DNA of 45,661 bases from Vitrella brassicaformis (GCA_001179505.1 CDMY01000596.1:1-45661); one strand, 5' to 3'; counted from the first letter of the stretch, positions 10,883-22,622 are shown. Program-made: numbers and translations. Notes: generated from the letters alone by a model not told the origin.

Positions 10883-13800
10883 CGCTATCCATACGTGTCG
10901 CGTGTCTCATCCACCCACTCATCCACAAAACCTGTGTTGTGTGTACCTGTGTGTTGATGCACTTGGTGTTCTGCCCGCACGCCGCCAGGCCGGATGAGCA
11001 CTCATCGACGTCCTCGCAGAGGCCCCCGTTGACCACATAGCCCTCCGCACACCCGCAGTCATATCCCCCCTCCGTGTTGACGCACGACACACCAGAAGGG
11101 CACAGCTCGCTCGGCTGGTCGCTCGCGCGGTCCGCCTCGCACTCATCGATGTCGCGACACACCTCAAAGCCATCGCCCTCATAGCCCGCGGGGCACTCGC
11201 AGGTGTAAGACCCCTCCGTGTTGGTGCACACGGCCTTCTCGTGACACACGCCTTCGGTGCCTTTCCTCTCGCCCACCGAGAGCACCATGGCGATGCTGCC
11301 GTTGCCGCTGCCTGGCGGACGGGATGGCCGGCCGGAGCCTGACGACCACCCGCGGCACTCGTTGACATCCTGGCAGTGCTGCCCGTCGCCCTTGAAGCCC
11401 GCGGGGCAGCTGCATGTGAAGGGCGGCCCCTCGCTGCCGGCGACCGGGCGGCAGTCGGCGTTGGGGTGGCATGTGTCGCATGAGTCCACCTCGGTGGACG
11501 ACTGCAGGGACAGGTTCGTGCCGTCGATGCCCGACGTGCCGAAGCAATCGCCGCCGTCAAAGTCATACCTGCACACACAGACAAAGAAAGGGACAGAATA
11601 ATGAGACAAGGGTAGGGTGCTTTCTCGTCCATGGTGCTGTCTGTGTCAGTCAGGTCAGGGCCTGCCCGACTCACTTGGTGGTGTTGCAGACTTGGTCGCA
11701 CACATCGTCCCCGATCCACTCCATCGAGCAGTGCGGCCCGTGGCTGTCATCGCTGTCGCCTGCCTCCCCGTCCTCACCCGATGAGGGCGACGGCGGCGTC
11801 CGCAGCTTCACCTCAGCCAGGTGCACCTGGTGCTTGTCAAACGCATCTTGAGCGAAGAAACCCAGGAAGGCCTTGGAAGGGAACACCCCCGAGGCGCGCA
11901 TGTCCTCGCTGGTGGCGGCCGCGGCCTCCTCCTTGCTGCGGAGCGGCACTGGGCGGATTGTAAGCTCGCCAACGGTGTCTGGCTCGCCCCACAGGAAGAG
12001 CTCCTCGCTCAGGTCAGGCTGCAGCAGAAAGTCGGTGGCATTGGTGGGCAGTGAGTAGAGAATGGGTCTTAGGATGCCGCCCTGCTGGAAGGAGAGCTCG
12101 CCGAGCACGTCGTTCTCGCTGACGAACAGTGTCTTGGTGGTCTGGCCGTTGGTGCGGTCGTAGGTGAGCTCCAAGAAGGCCTCCAGGAAGTGACCGTCGC
12201 GGAGGTCACGGGGAGTGCGGTAGTACTTGAAGGGAATGCTCACGTACTCCTTCTGCACACCCACACGCACAGACGACACACACACGGTCAGCCCAGCACA
12301 TCGATAAGTCACTCGTGCGGTCCGTCTGTGTGACCTTGGTGTTGGAGGCCTCTCTCTGCTTCTCGGTGGCGAACAGCCATGAGCGGTGTACGAGTTGGTC
12401 CTGGCCGTCGACAGCAGGTGGAGCGGGTCTGGGGTCCTTGCTGTCCTGTGCCAGGTGGTGCTGGCTCATCTGCCACACCTCGCCGCGCCACCAGCCCGTC
12501 AGCTCGGTGCCGCGGCCACCCGCCAGCTCACTCTGGAGGGTCTCGCCCACACTCGCCACAAACACGCGGTCGCTGCCCGCCTTCATCAGCGGACCTGGTG
12601 GGTCAAGGAATGATTCGAATCAACAGGACGGGCAGTGTGTATCGTTCGCCTCTTCTGCTCGTCTGGTCTGGTCACCTTTGAATACGAGAGAGAAGACGAC
12701 AGTGGAAGGCACTCGTGCGTGTAAGTAGTAGATATGTTGGGAGGCGTCGTACATGAGCCGCCCGTCGTGGACGCCGAAGTCCTGATCCCGGTCGACGAGG
12801 GTGGCCGTGGTATCCTGTGTGACGGAGTTGGATGGCCCCGCCCAGCAGACGGAGCCCTCCTCGCTGTTGACGACGCTCTTGACGAACGACGAGTAGGTGG
12901 TGCGGATCTGGCGGAAGAACTCCTGCTGCCAGATGTAACCCACCACGGGCTGGTCACACGTCACCTAAACACCACACACCCATGCATACACAACGAAGTC
13001 ACTTCCCCTCCTCTCCCCTCTGTCTGTCTTTGTCTCACTCTCACCTGTAGGTTCGAGTCCGGGAAGAATATGTTGACTCCCGTGAATCGCGCGTAGGGCT
13101 CCTTATCGACCTCGAGCAGCACCATCTGTGAGTAGAACCGCCGCACCTCCACCACCTGCCGCTGCAGCGTCTCGTCAACCTGGTTCAGCTGCAGAGCCGA
13201 CCCGAGCTTGTCCAGGAAGTCGCCCAGGTCGATGCAGCCACACAAGCCGATCATACGACAGCCGGGGAGGGAGTAGGCCTGGCTGGCGGCCTTCTGGACC
13301 AGCACGCTGACGCCCTTGCCGCCGCATGAGTAGAGCGACTCGAGAAGGGTCTCAAACTGCTTCTTGAAGATGTTGAAGTCGCGGATGGCGATCAGCGACA
13401 TGGTCAACGGGTGGCTGCGCACATGGCTCTGTGTAGAGCAAATAAGGGACAGGGAGAGGCGGGATGACGACACGACATGCATCCATTCTCGCAGACTTGT
13501 GTGCCACCCATCGCATCTCACCTCATAGCCTTGCAGGAGGCTCTCGCCGTATTCGTAAGCCGTGGCAGCCCGCAGACCGTCAGCCGCACGAACAGTAGGG
13601 CGCAGGTACCTGACAACACCCACACATACGCACACACAAGCCGTGCCTGCCTGTCTGTCTGTCTGTCTGTGGGCGGTTTCTTCGGTTCTCCCCCCTACGT
13701 ACCTCCAGTTCCATCCGTGTCCTGGTTCGTTCTCCTCGCTGGCCATGAAGTAGTGCGTGAAGGGCCCCAGGCTCTCTATCACATTGTACGACGACATCAG

Positions 13801-15574
13801 ACACGCATCGAAGCCCAGAAAGGCAAACTTCAAGGGCAGCGCCCCGTTGCCCTGCCCCGTCTGCTGCGCCTTGTGCACTTCGGTCGCCGTCAGGCCGTCA
13901 CGCACGCCCTTCACAATCGACTGCAGCGACATGGACCGCCCGTCGCGGTTGCCGTCGTCCTCGCCGAACCCCGCCCACGCCGAGCCATGGTTCCTGCGGG
14001 GCGTGAGAAGGGGTGCGTGTGGGTGTTGTCCAGTTGGTGTGTGTGTGTGCGTGTCACGTACCACAGCGTGAGTGCGAAGTGTTCAGCGGGGAAGTCGTCG
14101 ATGGATCGTGTGATGAAGCTCGACAGCACGTCGGGGTCGTTCATGTCAATCTGATTGACCAGGACCACATACACACGCACACACACACACACACACGCAC
14201 AGGGCACATCACATGAATGCGATACACGTGCACGAACAAGAAGCACTTGGTTTCCCTTGAGGTCTCACCTCTCCATGGTCGCGCAGCAGGAGCCATTCGA
14301 ACTGGTTGCTCTCGCCGTTCCACACCATCAGCAGCTCATAGGCCCGCTCAAACTGCAGACGGATGTCGCGCTGCGGGGTCGAGTCTGTCAGGCCGGACAA
14401 GGGGCAGGCGTGGACGCGGCCGATGGGGCTGTTGGTGTGCCCCTGGGCACGGTCGATGAGCACCACCAATGTCAGCTGGCCCTCGAACAGCGGCCGGCGC
14501 ATCTCCTTGAGGTCCCATAGTGCCGACATCTCGAGGTTGTTGTCTGCGTGCATGAACACGAGGTGCGTCCAGTGGGACTTTTTGTAGCTGCCGCCCTTGG
14601 TCCGCTTCATGAGGGTGCCGCACACGCCACTCTCGGGCACACTCTCCTTGACCGAAGGCGGCTGCTCGTCCTCGGTGCTGCTCGCCACAAGTGTCGCCTC
14701 CTCCTCCCCTCGCTCTGTCGCGTCACTCTCTTGTTGCTGCTGGTCCTCCTCTGGCTGTTGTGTCTGTTGCTCGACTCCATCCTCCCTCTCTCCGTCTTGC
14801 TGCCCCCCATCATCTGGCGGCGCCCCCTGGCTGTTGTTGGCATCGCACCTGCCGGTGCCGTCGGTGTAGACAGGAACGAACACCCGTCCCTCGTCGCAGC
14901 TGAAACAGTTGTCGTCGGCCTTTGGGCAGCAGTCCTTTCTGCAGGTCATGCAGGTGGGGTGGCAGTGGCCGGGCATCTCCTCCTCGCTCGTCTTGGGCGT
15001 GCAGATGCCAGTGCCGTCCGTGTACTGGATGGCCAGAATGGACCCCTCGGGACACGACAGGCAGTTGTCGTACTTGCCCCTGCAGCAGTCGGCCCTGCAC
15101 GTATCGCATGACTCGTGGCAGTGGCCGGGCTTCTTGGCGTTGGAGGTCGACGGGGTGGGCTCGTGGTCAGACGCACTCGACAGCTGCTCGTCGCAATGGT
15201 CCCAGTAGCCCAGGAAGTTGCTTTGGCAACGACACGACCCCTTGCCGCAGTGAAACTCGTCCACGTAGCACCTGACAGAGCAAAGGGACGCACAAGTCAA
15301 TTAGCCACCGATCTGCGTTGCTGTCCGGTGTCTGCCTGGGTGTCGGTACCAACCATGGCTTCTCCTCGAGCAGCGACGGCGCGCATGGGTTGCCGAACAA
15401 ACGCGGAGCACAGGGACACCCTGACACGCACACCGAGCATCTCTCTGTGCCCTTGTGCACCATGCAGTGCGCTCACGCCTTCTCACCTGAGTTGCTCTCG
15501 AGGGCTGCGATCTCTCGCAGCAGGACCAGCACAGCGGTGAGGGCCACCAAGCGCCACGACCACCGAGGCGCCAT
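8970..15574 (-). CDS. Type I membrane protein: clostripain-like (C11) protease with LNR, EGF repeats and UIM-like tail
   Basis: Seventeen exons join in phase, from 15574-15487 and 15444-15354 through to 9975-9894 and 9822-8970, giving 1,737 aa. The order is: signal peptide (about 1-25); Cys-rich EGF-like segment (about 30-90); two furin-like repeats (about 110-200, each ending YTDGTG.C); acidic Q/E linker; C11 protease domain (about 275-700). The protease shows the catalytic pair His426 (LWNHGSAW) and Cys488 (LGFDACLMS), the spacing expected of clostripain relatives. A linker leads to a Lin12/Notch repeat (about 1035-1065, CDQVCNTT..DFDGGDC) and four or five EGF domains, two with calcium-binding DVNEC/DIDEC starts. 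A globular membrane-proximal domain (about 1290-1400), one transmembrane helix (about 1427-1450) and a 284-residue cytosolic tail follow. The tail has three UIM-like motifs, for example EEELRVAIRASLALH. Protease activity and ubiquitin binding are inferred from motifs. No single known family has this architecture to my knowledge. Confidence 0.85.
10841..10882. repeat. (AC)n-(AG)n compound microsatellite
   Basis: A run of about 22 bp of AC followed by about 20 bp of AG lies in an intron of the protease gene. Read on the coding (-) strand it becomes (CT)n(GT)n, close to the acceptor of the exon that ends the EGF region. Confidence 0.8.
14171..14194. repeat. (AC)n microsatellite in a protease-gene intron
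   Basis: This intronic AC run is read as (GT)n on the coding strand, just upstream of the acceptor of the fourth exon. It matches the window-wide habit of TG-rich sequence before splice acceptors. Confidence 0.7.
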
Positions 15575-15769
15575 CGCTGGCACCTTTGATGATGAGGCAG
15601 GGCGCCCTCCCGCTATCGTCTCCAACTATCCAGCGCAGCGAGATCAGGATTCAGAACAGGACCGCGGCTGACGGCAGGGCATTGCCGAAAATATCAGGCT
15701 GGAAGTCCCGGCAATACAGCTGGCAAAACACGCGACTTCACCCAATACTCAAAAGCTCGCCATCGTTCG

Positions 15770-15791
15770 TAGGGTTTGGGTTCTAAACCCT
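15770..15791. promoter_or_regulatory. Inverted telo-box pair
   Basis: TAGGGTTT at 15770-15777 is followed by a 7-bp spacer and then AAACCCT at 15785-15791. The two arms (AGGGTTT/AAACCCT) are perfect inverted copies. Plant telo-boxes (AAACCCTAA) mark promoters of ribosome biogenesis genes. Here the pair sits 214 bp upstream of a Pol I subunit's start codon. Function in this organism is inferred. Confidence 0.4.
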
Positions 15792-15843
15792 TTGCCCCGC
15801 GATTCATCTCCGCAGCGGAAACAAAGCAAAACAAAGAAAAAAG

Positions 15844-15909
15844 ATGCATTTGATCACCATCTTCCTTGCGGGCCTCTGCCTGTTGTGCATCTTCGGCACC
15901 TACGTCTAG
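15844..15909 (+). other. Hydrophobic 21-aa upstream ORF
   Basis: An ATG at 15844 opens a 22-codon frame ending in TAG at 15907-15909. The peptide starts MHLITIFLAGLCLLCIFG and is almost wholly hydrophobic, like a lone membrane segment or signal peptide. It lies 95 bp before the RPA2 start in a different frame and could be a uORF of that transcript. It may equally be chance. Confidence 0.25.
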
Positions 15910-16004
15910 TGGATGATCGTGGACGCCGCCCTTCACCCTCCCGCGCCTCGTCAGCTCCCCGCCCAGGTCTACCACTGAGAGAGGCAGAGGCTCCCTCTCC
16001 TGAT

Positions 16005-19000
16005 ATGATGAGGAGTGCGGAGCGCCCCCGCACGCCTCATCCCACCAAACGGGCGCGGCCAACCAAGCCCCATGCGCCCACCTCACACCCGGTGACCACC
16101 AACCAGCCCGCCTCCCAGCCTACACCTCTTGTCAAGAAAGCTGTGTTCAGTCACATTCAGTCATTCAACTGGTTCTTACAATCAGCACTGCCCCGCATCG
16201 TGGCCGAGCTGCCGGCGTTCGAGGTCGACCCGCATGAGGACTTCGACTGGCGCTCGTCGTTCCCGAGACCAACGCCACCTAAGATCTGTAAGCCAGGGGG
16301 AAGAAAGAAAGAAACACAGCCTAAACCAGAGCATCATTCCATCTGCTGCATCTCTGTGTGGTGCTGTCCGTCCTTCCAGCCCTCAAGTTCTGGCTTCGGA
16401 GCGTCGAGGTGGGGCGCCCGACTCGGTTCGAAGACACCATGATGGACCAGACTCTGTTCCCCAACCACTGCCGGGAGGCTCGTGTGCACTACGCCGCGCC
16501 CCTGACCTTCAAGTGGGCATACCAGTGGTCTGACGAGGATGAGCCGACGGAGGTGGTCGATCCTGCGGGTCAGCTGCCGATCATGGTGCAGTCGATCAAG
16601 TGCAACCTGCACGGGCTGACGAGCGAGCAGATGGTGGCCCACAAGGAGGACGAGAACGACCCCGGCGGCTACTTCATCATCAACGGCAACGAGCGGCTCA
16701 TCCGGTTCGTCATCAAGCAGCGCAGCAACTACCCCATGCTGCTGCGCAAACACGCCCCCTTCAAGAGACTCGGGAAGCTCAAGTGCATGATCACCATGGC
16801 CTGCCTGCGCCAGGACGGCAGCCAGCTCGTCAACCACATCTACTCATTCCTCGACGGCACGGCCATCTTCCAGACTCTCATCAAGCGGCGGTCGGTGTAC
16901 CTGCCCTTCTATTTGCTGCTGCTGGCGACCAACCCACTGCCGGCCGGCGACCAGTGCATATGGGAGCGGCTCATCGACGGCGATGTGACCAACATGCAGC
17001 TGCTCTTCCTGGTGCAGACCCTCATGGACGATGCCAAGACCAGATTCTCAACACTCTGGCCGTCGCTCAGCAGGGACAAGGTCAGGTCACAACACACACG
17101 ACAGAGATGGATGAGATGGCTGAACCAATGGGTATTGTGTGATGTGTGGGCTGGTCCTGGCTGTCAGGCGCGTCAGCTGCTGGGTGACCTGATATGGGAC
17201 CACATTCGCGAGCTCGTGTCGCCGTGGTGCAGCTACCGCGAGTGCAGCACGCTGTTTCTGCGCAAGTATGTGCTGCCGCACGTGGACTCGGACGCCGCCA
17301 AGTTCGACATGCTGTGCTTCATGTGGAAGAAGATGATCAGCCGCGCACACCTCAAGGGCAAACACAAAACAACGGTAGGTATCATAACAAGGGAGGGGCA
17401 AAGGCAGGCAGCCGAGAGGGGCGGGAGAGTACCACGGATGTGTGTGGGGGATTTGTGTGTTTGTGATGCATGTGCGTGTGGTCAGTATGAGAACGTGGAC
17501 GCCTTTGCCTTCCAGGAGGTCATCACCCCCGGACAGATCTTCGGAGCCGTGTTCAGGGTACGCAGCCCACCCACCACCTCCTCAATCGCCTCCCTCTTCC
17601 TCTCCCGTCATGGATCCATCCTCCATGCATTCCGTGATATGTCAGGACGTGTGTGAGCAGAACTTGATGAGGATGCGCGGATCCTTCTACGGCGAGGCGA
17701 AGCAGGCGCGCAACAACAATGCCGACCCCGTGGCGCACCTCAAGTCGGCCAAGGTGTTCGAGAGGCGTGCACACGGGGCGTCGCTGGAGATCAGCTCACG
17801 CATGATCAACTTCGTCGCCACGGGCAACATCAAGACAGAGCACCTCGACCTACTGCAGGTGTGTATGTTATATGTGAGGGTGGGGAGGGAGGGAGGGAGG
17901 TGCGCTAAAGGAAAATGTCCGTGCGTGTCTGCTTGTGTGTGCTTGTGTCCTGGCTGTGCTGTGCTGTGTCGTGTTGTTTTCTTGTGTGCAGACGGCTGGT
18001 TGGTCCATCTCGGCTGAACGCATCAACTGGTACCGATTCCTGGCGCACTTCCGTGTGGTCCAGCGCGGCAGCAGATTCATGGGCTCACGAAACACCATGG
18101 TAACACATAAGCTGTCCATATGGCGTCGAGAACCTCACCCTCTTTTGTTTTGCAGCCTCGCAAGTTGCGCCCCGAGACGTGGGGCTTCCTGTGTCCCGTC
18201 CACACACCCGACGGCAGCCCATGCGGTCTTCTCCTCCACCTCACACAAGACGCATATGTGGTGAGGACATGGCACACCACAACACGCGCACACAGACCCA
18301 CATTGCCCCTCTGCAATCGGTCTGTCTGTCTGTCTGTCTGTGTGTCAGACGAGCGCCCCCGTGGGGGCCTCCACTTTCGACCGCGTGGCGAAGGTGCTGA
18401 CACGTCTTGGGTGCCTGGTGACATCTGCCAACGAGGCGCCGCCCTGGGGGCTGCCTGGATCGTGGGCGCACATTATCCTGGACGGCCGCATCATCGGCCG
18501 CGTCCAGATGGAGCTGCTGGAGCGGGTCTCTCTGTCGCTGAGAATGTGGAAGATACTCGGCTTCGCTGGGCTGCCCGAACACATGGAGGTCGTCGCTATC
18601 GGCCAAAATTGCGGGTGGGTGGACAGGACGATGGTCGGCAAGGGTGTGTGTGATGGGAGGCGGAGGGAGGGGTGGCATGTGCATGTGTCGGGCCCCCCTG
18701 TTGGTCGTGTGCAGGTTCTACTATCCTGGTTTGTATCTGTTCACGACCCCTGGCCGTGTGGTGCGGCCCGTCAGGAACATCAGAGCATGGCGGTCAGTCA
18801 GCCAACACACCAGCACCACATTCACCACACACCACTCATGCCTTCCTCCTTCTTGTTTCTTCTACCTACTGTTCAGGCCCGAGTGGATCGGTTCCCTGGA
18901 GCAGGGGTGGCTCAACATCGCCGTCTTCGAGACGGACATCTTCGACTTCTCCGTCGACAACCTCTGCCTGGACATGCGCCAGATGAAGCGTCTCAAGGAC

Positions 19001-19992
19001 CAGAAGGGCGCCGACTCGCTCACCGACAAGGAGCTGCTGCACATCTGCCGCAGCACCGACCCCAAGGAGCTGTCCGACAAGCTCGACATCATCGCCAGCC
19101 AGCAGGACGTCAAAATCAAGGAGATCAAGGCGGCCATTCGCCAGGCCAAGGAGGAGCGACAGGCCCGCAGAGAGGGGCGGGAGCGGCAGAAAAAGAAGAA
19201 GAAGAAGCAACGCGCTGAGGGGGGAGGAGCGGGCGATCCCGAGGTGGATGTCGAGACCTCTGACAGTGAGGATGAGAAGCGCGCCGAGAACATGCGGATT
19301 GAGGCGGTGGTGGAGCTCTTCCGCATCGCAGAGGACCGCAAGCACACGTTCGAAGGCCTGGACGTGACGATGATGCAGCGCGTGTTGGACGCCTGTCCGG
19401 CGCCCACCCACGAGAAGCTGTGTGTAGCCGACATGATGGACCGGCACATGAAGGTGGAGGACATCCTGAGTGAGGGGGTCTACTGGGACATGCGGCCCAA
19501 GGAGCCCGCCGGGACCGTGTGGCTGGACGACGAGTTCGACCTGTACGAGAACTCGCCTGTCAAGTACACACACGTGGAGATGAAGCCGTCGGCCATGCTC
19601 TCCATCATGGCCTCACTCACGCCCTTCAGCAACCACAACCAATCGCCCAGGTGGGCACAGACATAGCCACACCCACAGCCACACACACACGTGTGCATGC
19701 TCTCTCTCTCTCTGTGTGTGTGCGTGTGTGCAGAAACATGTACCAGTGCCAGATGTTGAAGCAGACCCTTGGCATCCCCTTCCACAACACCGTGTACCGG
19801 TTTGACGTCAAGTCCTACCACCTGCACACGCCCCAGCGGCCCATCGTGCGCACCCACGAGTACGACAGCTACAACTTCGACACATACCCATGCGGCACCA
19901 ATGCCATCGTCGCCGTCATCTCCTATAGCGGGTCAGTCCAGACAAACAAGACACCTTATCCATCCACCGTACATCTACGGCTGGGCCGGTGT

Positions 19993-20023
<31 letters not shown>

Positions 20024-22622
20024 CTGTGTGTGTGTGGAAGGTATGACATGGAGGATGCGATGATCATGAACAAGGCGTCGATGGAGCGGGGACTCTGCCA
20101 CGCGTCCGTCTACAAGACCAAGGTCATCGAGGCCGCCCCACCCGGACTCGACATCGTCAGCGCAACACCACACACACACCGCATACACTGAGCGACGACC
20201 GCACCGCATCGCCCCTCCTTCTCTCCCCGTTTTTGTTTGTGTGGTCAACAGAAGTATGCCAGCCCGTATCGGTTCAACAACCTCGACGCCAGTGGTGTGC
20301 GGGCCGTCAGCTCTCTCGACAAGGACGGCCTGCCCTTCATCGGCTCCAAAGTCACCGAAGGCTCACCCCTCTACAGGCATGTCAACAAGACCACACATAC
20401 ACACATACACACACACACTTTTTTCTCTCTCTCTGTCTGATTTGGTGCAGGATTGAGCACTCGGCGACTCGTGTGGCCAAGACGTCCTACTACAACGACG
20501 AGGAGGACGCCTTCGTGGAGCGCATCAACCGCATTAGCCCACCTGACGTGGCCGCCTACCGCAAGCAGATCTCACAGGTCGGCAAGAAGGGCGGCGGGGC
20601 CTTCTGCGCCGAGAGGGTGCTGCTCAAGCTGCGGTGCAACCGCAACCCCATTGTTGGCGACAAGTTCTCGTCGCGGCATGGGCAGAAGGGCATCCTCAGC
20701 CGACTATGGCCACACGAAGACATGCCATTCACTGTGAGTGCAGTGCATGGAGAGAGGGGGAGGGAGGGACAGGCAAGGTGGTGGGCATATTGATGGATGT
20801 GTGTGTCTTCCATGTGTGTGTGTGTGTTGTGGGTGTGCAGGAGTCCGGTCTGGTGCCTGACATTCTGTTCAACCCCCACGGTTTCCCCTCCCGCATGACC
20901 ATCGGCATGCTCATCGAGAGCGTCGCCGGCAAAGTCGCCGCCATACATGGCACACCCAAACAGGCAAGCCGCCAGCAATCGGCGGGTGGATCATGGAAGC
21001 CTCTCTCTCCCTCTGTTTGTGTGCAGGACGGCACGCCGTTCCGCCGCTTCCCCAAGGTGCGCATGAACAAGCCCTGGCTCGACAACGGCGGCATGCGGGG
21101 CCTGTTGACCGACAAGGCCAAGCCCATCATGAAGGCGGTGGAGGGTTTCTTCATCCGGCCGGGCAAGATGGGCGGGCAGAAGCGGCCGGGGGTGCCTCTG
21201 GACGAGGAGGACAAGGGCGACGAGTGGGACGACAGCATCGACTACTTCGGCAAGGCGCTCACACAGGCCGGCTTCGAGTACTACGGCACCGAGCCCATGT
21301 ACAGCGGCCTCTTCGGGGGGCTCATGGAGGCCGACATCTTCATCGGCATCGTCTACTACCAACGGCTCAGACACATGGTCTCGGACAAGGCACAGGTGGG
21401 TGGGCGAGAGGAGAGGGAGGGGTGTGTGTGTTGGTGTGTGAACATATGTGTGTCGGTGTGATGGCTGGTGTGTGTGCAGGTGCGTGCGACCGGTCCGGTT
21501 GACATGAACACCCGCCAGCCCGTCAAAGGCCGCAAGCGGCACGGCGGCATCCGGCTGGGCGAGATGGAACGAGACTCGCTCATCGCACACGGAGCCGCTT
21601 TCTGCCTGCACGACCGACTCATGCACGTAGGCCATGCGCATACTGCCCACATGTGTCTGTGCCATCGGCTGGCATGGTTGGGGTGTGTGTGTGTGGTTCA
21701 TTCATTCAGTGCTCCGACGAGCACAAGACGTACGTGTGTCCGTCGTGTGGTTCGTTCACCTCGCCCGTGATGCCGCTGCGTGTGTCGGAGATGGAGCGTC
21801 ACGGCCTCAAGAGCGCCGCACTCAGGCCAGTGCCGCGGTGCCAGGCCTGCAAGGTGCCGTGCAGACTCGTTGCCCTCCCCTTCGTCCTCAGGTCAGCACA
21901 CACCACACACACCACACCACACCACACCAGACCACAACACAACACAACACAGCACAACACAACACACGGCCCACAGACACAAGAATGCCTGTGTGCTGAT
22001 TCCTTGGATGTAGGTACCTGTGCGCCGAGTTGGCGGCGATCAACGTGCACGTCAAGCTGGACCTCTCCAGCCGCGGCGAGCGCATCACGGTGCCGCCCGC
22101 CCCCGAGTCGGCCACGGGCCACTGGCAGATGCACAAGGGCATCCAGCCGCCCTTCAAGGAGCCCCACCCCCACCTCATGCGCCACTCACGAGCCGGCTGG
22201 ATGGCGGGCGTCAAGGACGAGGAGGGAGAGGGGGAGCTCGGCCTGCCATCCGGCCTCGAGCGGGGCCCGGTGCTGCCCACCGGTGGGGCGCGTGGTGGGG
22301 TTGGCGTCAAGAGGGAGGATGTGCCCGACAAGCTGGGCGTGGGTCGTGTGGTGGCGGGGCCTCAGCGGGTGCGGCAGCCGGAGATCAACGAACAAGAGGG
22401 GGAATTCTACTACTATGACGAATATGACGAGGTGCGCATCTGTGTGGATGGGAAGAGGAGGGCGTGTGGGGCTTACTTGTGTGTGTGGTGTGTGTGTCTG
22501 GTGTGTGTGTGTGTCAGTATCCCGACCAGGCGATGGTGGAAAATGAGATGGACGAGTATTTGGGTGACGAGGACGCCATGGATGAGGATGAGAGGGAGGA
22601 GCGGATGGGCTGCGCTGAGTGA
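16005..22622 (+). CDS. POLR1B: RNA polymerase I second-largest subunit (RPA2/RPA135)
   Basis: This is the catalytic-cleft partner of the largest Pol I subunit, transcribing rRNA genes in the nucleolus. Twenty exons join in phase from 16005-16287 to 22518-22622, giving 1,623 aa against about 1,100-1,200 usual. Pol I rather than Pol II/III identity is shown by [50 protein letters not shown] and [20 protein letters not shown]. The hybrid-binding [15 protein letters not shown] and the C-terminal zinc ligands (CPSCG and CQACK) are intact. The extra length comes from a charged insert between [12 protein letters not shown] and the [11 protein letters not shown] block, with a poly-Lys run, and from about 165 acidic residues after the zinc domain. 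Two introns use GC donors (20377 and 20964). I chose the ATG at 16005 as the first in frame. Confidence 0.95.
18963..19560 (+). other. Lineage-specific insert within RPA2 coding sequence
   Basis: About 200 codons within exon 10 have no counterpart in the usual Pol I core that I recognise. They are mostly charged and likely helical, with a basic stretch [10 protein letters not shown] followed by acidic [12 protein letters not shown]. The segment then runs back into the conserved block that leads to HNQSPRN. It is translated in frame without splice signals at its ends, so it is a true coding insert rather than a retained intron. Confidence 0.6.

Larger units (their letters stand above)
15575..16004. 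promoter_or_regulatory. Divergent promoter region of protease gene and Pol I RPA2
   Basis: This 430-bp interval separates the start of the protease gene (-) from that of the Pol I subunit (+). It contains an inverted telo-box pair (15770-15791) and a 22-codon hydrophobic open frame at 15844-15909. The reading frame of RPA2 is open upstream to a TTG at 15792, but there is no ATG before 16005 in that frame. Confidence 0.5.

Noticed and set aside
8970-15574. Bacterial contamination as the source of the clostripain-like gene
   Set aside because: The gene is split by 16 introns in the same style as its neighbours and carries EGF/LNR and UIM modules. An ancient transfer of the protease domain remains possible, but contamination does not fit.
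15770-15791. Interstitial telomeric repeat array
   Set aside because: Only one telomere-like unit is present in each orientation, which is too little for a telomeric array. A telo-box element is the better reading.
15792-16004. Extended N-terminus of RPA2 from 15792
   Set aside because: The codon at 15792 is TTG, not ATG, and the extra residues are not conserved. The first in-frame ATG is at 16005.
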